A DNA stretch of 64,000 bases. Origin: Takakia lepidozioides (lineage: Eukaryota > Streptophyta > Takakiopsida > Takakiales > Takakiaceae). The stretch lies in NCBI GenBank assembly GCA_030704615.1, contig CM060732.1, positions 45,303,053-45,367,052 of the forward strand, given 5' to 3'. The translations under genes were made by a program, and so were the position numbers. Below, piece by piece: positions 56,971 to 64,000 of the stretch; position 1 is the first letter of the stretch; each line of letters begins with the position of its first letter. The notes below the pieces were generated by a model that was given only the letters and a program-made list of their open reading frames with translations, was not told the origin of the DNA and made no database searches.

Positions 56971-59427
56971 CTGCTTGGTGATATCATTAATGATCTCCTC
57001 CATAAACCAGAGGTCAACGTCACGCCCACAGGCCTCAGCAACTCTGGCTTCGGGCTTTACCTCTTCTAAAGGCTTCCGCAAATTTTCAATTACAATGCCC
57101 CCATCTCCCATCCGGCGTACATCAGTCGCACAAAAAGAGTCATACCCAAAACAACTCTTTACCTGCAAATGCCCCACAAAAGGGTTTTTCAATATTTGTA
57201 GATGGTGTAATACAAACTTCAAGGCGGACATAGTTGCAGTTGTGTGAGTCAGACAGGGACAAACAGAGAAAAGCGAGGCATGATCATCATGTACTTACTA
57301 TAAGTTGCTTGCCACAGACTTGTGAGCACACACCCCATAGCCGGTTAGGAAAAGCAGAAAGGGGGGAGGACACATGGAGATGGAAGGGTAAAACTGGCTC
57401 CATTGATTTCACAGAAGGCTTGCTCCAATAGTGGAGGGTATCTCAGAAATAAGTTGATTTCTGGCCTCATGCATCCTTCCCATAAAGCTTTCAATAGACA
57501 GCAGCAACTACTCATCCCACAGATTAAGTCACAGGTTTTGACATCGTCTCAAGTTATTCAATGAGTCAAAGGAGGTGAGTGACTGTTCTTTTAATGCTCT
57601 CAATACACACAAAAGATTGTCAAGAGAATCAGATAGCTTGTTAAGATCTAGAGCTATGTAAGTTGCTTCAGCCTTATCAAGCCTTTCAGCACAGCACCCC
57701 CGCAGATGAGTATTCCTTAGTCAACAAAATTCAACCTACTTCTTGTTTTCACAGACGAATGACACCCCTACAGATATATCCAACTTTCAGATGCTGGAAG
57801 CTTTTCAAGTGCAGCAAGCCTCTCTTAATCCTGCAGCACTTACCATTGTGAAATGCTACCATGCCCTCTTCTCAATATGCTGTATCCACCAGTGCAATGG
57901 AGGCCACAAGTGTTCAACTTAGTAACAACATTTTCAGTGCTACAATGAAGAACATAATTTCCATAATCATGTCAATGTGAGCCTTCAGAATTCCACTGGA
58001 TCAACCCTGTAACCAAATTGTAGTTGGCAGTGGATGAGACATATGGCAACATCACACTCAGTTCGGAATCCTGGTGGGTGCAACACCCTGATTTTTGTAG
58101 AGGGTCCAGACCCCATTGGGGCTGTACTGGTTAGGTGGGTCATACACAGATTCATAAGTATCTTCATAAGTACATATCTACATAAGTACATATCTTCATA
58201 AGTATATCCCCAACAACCCATTCCTCCACCCTGAACATCCATCCACCAATTAAGCGAGAGCATTCCCCCTTGCCCTCAAGAGCCGCCTCTGCAGTCTTCA
58301 TCGCTCATTCGCTGCGAAGGAGGTGGTCTTCATCAGTAAGTTATGTATCCCTTGCTTTATTGTCTCTAAGTCTGCCAGAGATCCATGTAAGCGTCGTCTT
58401 CTCTGCAGAAAAGCCCATCTCTGTCCCTCAAAGTGCGGAAACTCATTCCGTCCATCTCTTGCAGGCCAGCCAATGAACAAGCACCATACATCTTCCTTCC
58501 AGGGAACGACCAACAGTCCTTCCTTCTATTCAACATATTATTCAATCTGAGTCAGTTTACACTTTTACGCCCTGTCTGGCAGGCTTTGCGCCGACTCTTC
58601 TATGTATTGGTCTCTTTTTAGAGTTGCCAGGCCACCCTGAAGCACATACATACAGAATACATTCTTCAAAAAGACAAAAGGGTTAAATTTCATTTTCATC
58701 ATAGGTATCAAGCCTATCATATTGGGCATCAGGGTCCCCATGGACTTTATAAAGCCTGTTTCTTTTCATTTCTTTCTCTGGGACTACATTCTCTTTAAGG
58801 AGACCTTTCTCAATTTAGTCTCACCTAACCAGCTTGGATATCACCCCTTTGAAAAAGTTTCCCTGTTCTTGACTGTCGAGTTCTTTCAGCTTCTCCTCTG
58901 CACGCTTTTTCTCCAGCTTCAAGGCTGTTTCAATGGATGGGTTTCCCATAAACTTCTTGAAGTCCTCATCCAACCTCCAGTCGCGCTCTTGATTCTTCTC
59001 CACGGACTCTTCTTTCTTAGGCTCCTCTTTCTTCTCTTCCTTTTTGTCCTCAATGGCTGTGCCTGTCAAGAGTCATTACTATCCCACATTTGTTATAGGT
59101 CCTTCTGATTGTGACCCAACTGTGCATAACCAGGTTACCTGGGTTCTATACTTTCAGAAAAGACCCATAACCTGGCCCTCTAGGGTGTGCATAGCTCCAC
59201 TTGCTGGAGTGTGCTATAGCGAGATCCTCAAAAAGACATTCGAAAAAAATCTCAATCCTGGAAGCTAAGCACAAACATCCCCTTTTTGCCAGACTGCAAA
59301 TTTTACCTGCTGGTTTAGATGTTCCGTTATCATCTTCAATCTCAGCTCTCACAACCCCTGATTTATGTCTTCGAGAGTTGGGTACTTGACATTGAACTGT
59401 TACGGAATTCAAGCCCGTTCCCCCAAA
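56971..59427 (-). pseudogene. EGY3: EGY3-like gene, N-terminal exons only (plastid M50 metalloprotease-like family)
   Basis: Four minus-strand exons line up with the N-terminal half of EGY3. 59427-59307 reads HKSGVVRAEIEDDNGTSKPA. 59062-58825 is Glu/Lys-rich, then DEDFKKFMGNPSIETALKLE and KGVISKLVR. 57715 to about 57637 reads AERLDKAEATYIALDLNKL. 57162-56971 reads VKSCFGYDSFCATDVRRMGD, NLRKPLEEVKP and WFMEEIINDITKQ. Splice sites are GT/AG and in phase except the donor of the third exon, which is unclear. The first coding exon was not found (the candidate at 59475-59600 does not match in phase), nor were any exons for the membrane and peptidase-like half, which would have to fit in the 2 kb before 54860. 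EGY3 is a plastid protein that lacks the zinc-binding motif in other plants. This looks like a truncated copy; calling it a pseudogene is an inference. Confidence 0.65.
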
Positions 59428-59589
59428 CTGCAAACAAAGAAACACAAAGTTACATTATTACAACAAAGTATGTTTACCAAAAGAGGAACAAAACTGAAAC
59501 TGAAGACCGGGACAATCCGTGTAGGGCTTGGCGATTCTGACGTGATATAGTTCGTTCGATGAAGACATCAGATGGCCAGGGCTCAACAC

Positions 59590-59895
59590 CTCCATGAAAA
59601 TCCGTTCAGAGAGTTCAAGAGGCTTCAGACAGTTCGAGAATTTTTTTCGGTTTTTCCGGGCAGTCCAGGCAGGATCCAAAAACATTGACGACGACGATGA
59701 CGTGGCTACGATGACGTGGAGAACACACGTGGTGAAGACGACGTGGCACTATGGCACCCCTATTCCTGCTCAATGCTAAGCTAGTCTCCGACTTCAGTTG
59801 TAACCGAGGTAAGAGGGGGTGGGGGAGGATTTGACAGGCCCCCCCCCCCGCCGGAGGAGCCCAAGCTGCCGGAATCCGGCGAAAGAAGTACCGTC
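59590..59895 (-). repeat. Terminal-repeat-like sequence, third copy
   Basis: Same orientation as 43456-43790. It shares the CGGGCAG block, ACGATGACGTGG repeats, GGCACTATGGCACC, CTATTCCTGCTC, AAGCTAGTCTCCGAC and then GGTAAGAGGGGG...CCGCCGGA. It lies directly upstream of the first EGY3-like exon. No inverted partner near it was identified. Confidence 0.7.
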
Positions 59896-61248
59896 AGACC
59901 ATAAGTGTCCATTAATTTCTTACATTATTCCTATTGTCTTCCATTTTACACTTTTACCCTAGTTTTTGGAAAATGTCAACAGGGACCACTGGGCGCTTAG
60001 GGGTTAACCCTTAAGTGTCAAACCGACCGGTTTTGGGTTGGTTCGGTTTCTTTAACCAGCCATAACTTCCTGTGGTTAAGGCTGATTGGCCTTTTTTTTG
60101 GCTCAATCGACAGATAATCGGGTCCCCCTTCATATGGCATTGGCCAATTGGTCAATGCCTGAAGGGGTAGGGATCTCGATCAATTGGAAGGGGGCCAACT
60201 CAGCTTTTGAGGCCATTTTGGCACCCCTAACCTGCCCAAGTTGCTGACATGGCAACTGCGGTCAGGTTAGGGTGAATGAATGATACCCCATAAAGGGATG
60301 GGCGGCACACTTCCCCCGACCCATTGATTGCCCGGTGGGTATGGCGGCCTGCGCAAGTCTAGGTATTCCCAGGCCTGCATCCTAACCTGAGATCGACGGA
60401 GATGGCTGCTCCAGCCAACACGATGGGCTCATAGCAGGGCGGGCTGGAGGCGGAGTCAGGGCGTAAAGACACGATGGCGGCAGAGCTCGCGGCTCGAAAA
60501 AGTGGGCCAAACCCACACAGGGGGTTTGATAGGGTTGCGTCAAATATTCATGGTTGTTGTTGCTGAATATTAAAAGCAGGGCCGGGTAGCCAGAGGAGCT
60601 CCCAAACCCTGCGCCCTTCTGGGCTACGGCTCCAAAATATCCTAGGCCTGCAGGCTATACCAAAGGTGTGCCATTTGAAGTCTTGGGCAGGGAACCTAAG
60701 GATGCGGTGCATTGGCTGATTGGCCTCAAAGTTTTTCGGGGACTTCATATGGAAGCCCATGACATTTCAAGGGGAGGGTTAGGGATTGACCGGCTGAATT
60801 TTTTTTATAATTTTAGGAAGAGAGATTTTGGCCTGCCCAAAGAAAATGGCATATTTTGACCCCCCAATCTGTCACTGCAAAGGAGCCCACTTGAGAACAT
60901 TTCAGAAAAAACTGAAATTTTATGAGAATGTGTGTTATCAGGTATGGAACAACATTCTTGAGACTCTCAAACAGAAAAAATTAAAAATGCCCAAATACGA
61001 GCAAAAAACTGCTTTTTTGGCACCTAGTTCTTAGTGGAGATTTTGTTTTGTTCCCACTCTACACTTTATAATCTTCAGATCTGGCAGTTGGATTTTGGTG
61101 AAACTTTTTGTGGTAGGAGGTGGGGTAGGTGGGAAGTAATTCCAACGGTCAGTTTTACAGGGACACAGAGATTCTCTAGATTTTACTTTTTTGTGGGCCA
61201 GGGTCATGTTTTTCCACGAGAGGGTGAAAATGAGTTTTGACACTTAAG
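59896..61248. other. No gene seen
   Basis: Contains an open frame of about 60 codons (60668-60859) and others with no recognisable similarity. No clear repeat structure. Confidence 0.4.
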
Positions 61249-62623
61249 CCAGTGTTGTGCTGGTAAATCATTTACCCAGATTTATCCGATGGATAAATCA
61301 GGGTAAGCGTACATGATTTACCTGGGTTGGCCCATTTCCCTTACCTTTACCCTTACCCTTCAGACGGGTAAATAATCTGAGATACCCATACCCTTACCCA
61401 TCTGAAGGGTAAATAATATCCATATACCCTTTACTCGCGGGTAAATATATATTTTTGGAGGGTAAATAGCAAAAGGGTAAATGACAATCTATAGCCTTTC
61501 TTGGGAGCTGGACAGAGGGGAGTATGGTGTGATTAGCAGTTTTTTTTTTTAATTAGCATTAGGAATCGAAAACGGAACTTGTGTAGGTAGTTATAAAGAT
61601 GTTGGGAGGGCAGGAGTGCACTTCAAGTTCCATGACTGAATTCGATCGAGATATTAATTGTATGTATCGCCAGGAAAGAGCTCCATCAAGCTCAGATTCG
61701 ACAAGTAATTCAACCGCCCTGTCCCGCCTCTCTCTCCGACTGTTTTGGGGAATGGGGGTAGGCTGACAGTTACATACAAGGGTCATTTTCGCTATGCATG
61801 CATACAATTTCCGGCATTCATGATTTATCATCATTGAAGGGTATGGGCTTCGACCATAACGGTCGCCCATCTGCCCTTTCCCGGCTATCTCGGGTTATTC
61901 TAGTTAATTCTAGGCTCTTGCTATTCCATATAGCTGTCTCTTTAGTAATCGGACTGGGCTCATCCCTCATCCAATGGATGTGTCTTTTACCTTCATGATA
62001 TCAGAGGGTTTAATTTTTTCCCTACAATAAACCAAATGGCTTTATGCCCTTGGGAAAAAATAAATAAATAAAAAATGCCCACAATTCAGCTGTCCCCTCT
62101 TTTCACTACTTGGCCAATGACTCTATCTTGCTTGGAGAATCATGGAAAACTTCATAGAGGCTTGATTATGTCATTTTATTAGTCATAGGCATTGAAATTA
62201 TATATTACATTGCATAGTCATATTTTTCTTTGTTTCATTATTATCTTTACCTAGTTTCATTATTATCTATTATGTGCATCTTGGTGGCACTAGGTAGTTT
62301 TGTGGACGAGGCATTCGCACATGGTCTTATTTGGTTTTGTTTGGTGTGAAGAAACACTCTCATAATCGTCCCTCATATTATTCACAACATATAATACAAT
62401 CGCCTCATAAAATAGAACAAAAGTTGATTGCCTTAATTTAATTAGTTATATCTTTTAGTTAATTAGTTATTTATATATCGGATATATAAAGGGTAAATCA
62501 TTTATCCTTACCCGGTCAAAAATATTGGCCTTTACCCTTTACCCGTAGGATAAATAATGGACATATAAATAATTTACCCTTACCCGGAGGATAAGCAAAT
62601 ATCTATTTACTCACACAACACTG
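61249..62623. mobile_element. Small TIR element with GGGTAAAT repeats (hAT-like ends)
   Basis: The left end CCAGTGTTGTG (61249) and right end CACAACACTGG (62613-62623) are exact inverses of 11 bp. Inside each end lies sequence rich in GGGTAAAT/ATTTACCC. CAGTGTTG-type ends are common in hAT-derived non-autonomous elements, but no 8-bp target duplication was found, so the superfamily is a guess. No transposase is present. Confidence 0.5.
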
Positions 62624-62629
62624 GTATAC

Positions 62630-62800
62630 ACCAGTGTTGGACCCGGGTATCAATACTCGTAGCAATCCGGATAAGTAATATCATACCCGGCTGGTATGTA
62701 GGGTGGCCAATACTCGGGCAATACCATACTAGGGGCAATATGTACCTCGCTCCATACTATGGTATATACCATACCTGTCTGGTATTGCAATGGACTAGAT
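62630..62800. repeat. Second TIR-like end with GGTAT repeats
   Basis: CCAGTGTTGGACCCGGGTAT at 62631 repeats the terminal motif of the element ending at 62623 in the opposite direction, with only six or seven bases between them. The following 160 bp repeat GGTAT/ATACC many times. It is probably one end of a related element whose other end was not found. Confidence 0.4.
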
Positions 62801-62912
62801 AGTTATTGATACCAATATTGTTGCTATGTGAGCCTCCAAAAGGCAGTAGGTGTATGTGTGGAGTTAGGGCAAGGGAATTCAAGGGCATTTATGGCAGTTA
62901 TGGCATTTTTTT

Positions 62913-64000
62913 TCATCTTTTTTTTTCTGTTTTTGTTTTTTTTTTTGGGGGGGGGAACAGGGAACGGTGCCCTGTAGTCGAATTTTATTGAGATTATTAA
63001 AGGGAAAAAAATTAAAACCCTTGGTTGGCCTTTGGCCGCCTTTAGGCTTGTCTCACGATAAACGTGACGGATATCCCAAAGAGCAATACGATTAGCTAAG
63101 CTAAACAAGTGAATCTTGGCTCTGTGATTTGAGTGAGAGTAATACGATTAGCTGAGCTAAAGAAGTGTAGTTTGGCTCTGTGAGGAGACTTAGAGCAATG
63201 ACATCAACAAGAGTGACACAACCTAGAGATGTCTCGTAGGTCAGATACACATTAGACTACGAGGCATGAAGCTACGAGTCTAAATGATCGAGGGGTAAGA
63301 ATACACCGGATAAACTGAATAAGAGCCTATAGATTCAATATGGTAGAGCTGTGTTGTGGAATTTAGGTGCGGTAGTCCAGCTTGGTCTTCGTGGTTGCCC
63401 TCACATGCTTCCAGTTGATGTCCGTTTTGTCAAACTCTGGGGAAGCGGAAGAGGAGGGTTCGGTGTCCCCTCCATTGAGGGGGGATTTGCCGAGGCCAGT
63501 CACAAGAGTCAGGTTCTGGCTTCCTGGTAATGCCTGCACAGACTTTTTTCCATGCCAACTTAGCTACTACAGTGAGTTCAAAGAAGATCCTTGTAAGCAC
63601 AGCAGATACAGTTGAGTTAAGATGTCGCATAGACCATGAGCTTCTAGCTTTCCATAATTGCCATAGAGCGACTCCTCTCAGGGTTTCCTTTTTGAACAAG
63701 AGTGAAATGACTCCCTGGGACATTGAAGGAGGCATCTGGCCCTGGGCTTTAATTGCATTAGCCATAGCAGCATGCCATCGATGCCAGGTGCTTTGCTATT
63801 GTTCATCTTGTTTAGTGCATCTTGAAGCTCCATACCCGTGAAGTCCTCCCCTAGATAATGGAATTCTTCTGGTCGAAGTTTGTGGGGCACTAGCAATTTG
63901 GAATGGTGCAAGGGGTCTTTGGTGTCTTCCTGGAAGAGTTTCTGAAAGTGGGAGAATGCAAGACTACACCTAGCCCTAGGATTCGAGGTGGAGTGACCCT
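62913..64000 (-). mobile_element. LINE retrotransposon, 3' part, degenerate, running off the right edge
   Basis: On the minus strand the RT start is visible near 63830-63780: MELQDALNKMNNSKAPGIDG, then PPSMSQGVISLLFKK at about 63736-63692. Both are classic LINE ORF2 reverse transcriptase blocks. After a deletion the reading continues with VVAKLAWKK and a 3' tail with AATAAAATTCGACTACAGGG, ending in C-rich and A-rich runs at 62955-62913 (T-runs on the plus strand). Most of the RT catalytic core, including the Y-x-D-D block, is missing. The 5' end lies outside the window. Confidence 0.7.

Noticed and set aside
59458-59685. A first coding exon of the EGY3-like gene (MEVLSPGHLMSSSNE...)
   Set aside because: It has a good donor at about 59475, but joining it to the acceptor at 59427 puts the next exon in the wrong frame with a stop. 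Part of it also lies in the terminal-repeat-like sequence.
61310-61460. TTACCC/GGGTAA runs as a telomere-like tract
   Set aside because: The plant telomere repeat is TTTAGGG. Here the unit is GGGTAAAT with irregular spacing inside a TIR element.
63382-63841. Plus-strand open frames at the right edge
   Set aside because: They are antisense to the LINE reverse transcriptase fragment on the minus strand.

Overview
This is nuclear DNA of a land plant, rich in transposons. The plant assignment rests on an intron-bearing gene for the thylakoid-lumen protein TLP18.3, exons of the plastid protein EGY3, DYW-type pentatricopeptide-repeat (PPR) sequences and a plant-type histidine phosphatase. A large multi-exon protein joining a P-loop GTPase, Cys/His repeats and a vWA domain, plus an abundance of PLS/DYW PPR relics, points to a seed-free lineage (moss, lycophyte or fern) rather than a flowering plant. 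The species cannot be fixed from the sequence alone.

Layout. 1-1021 holds the 5' end of a minus-strand Ty3/gypsy element (LTR plus open gag start). 1037-7260 is a CACTA-like DNA transposon with terminal inverted repeats, a GGC target duplication, ACCACT subterminal repeats, a reversed PPR fragment and tandem repeats. 8254-about 17170 is a plus-strand chromodomain Ty3/gypsy element of the same family as the one at the left edge. It is broken by stops and by a nested TIR insertion at 11029-14604, and it lacks a 3' LTR. 17698-18753 is an intronless phosphoglycerate-mutase-like gene. 21551-23219 (minus) is TLP18.3 with three exons. 27870-43690 is bounded by inverted copies of a roughly 240-bp repeat. 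It contains four blocks of broken PPR sequence (including a tandem array of about 302-bp PLS units), a stray serine-hydrolase exon, a tRNA-derived SINE, a dense heat-shock-element cluster and a hAT-like transposase relic. 45121-54860 is the nine-exon GTPase/vWA gene. 55940-59427 (minus) carries a PPR relic and the 5' exons of an EGY3-like gene, next to a third copy of the 240-bp terminal repeat. 61249-62623 is a smaller TIR element, and 62913-64000 is the 3' part of a LINE.

Functional genes are few: the histidine phosphatase, TLP18.3 (photosystem II maintenance in the thylakoid lumen) and the GTPase/vWA protein. The rest is mostly mobile elements and gene fragments that appear to have been carried and amplified by them. 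One composite repeat next to reversed PPR pieces occurs in several different transposon settings, linking PPR fragments with element movement. Splice junctions were placed by eye from GT/AG sites and reading phase.
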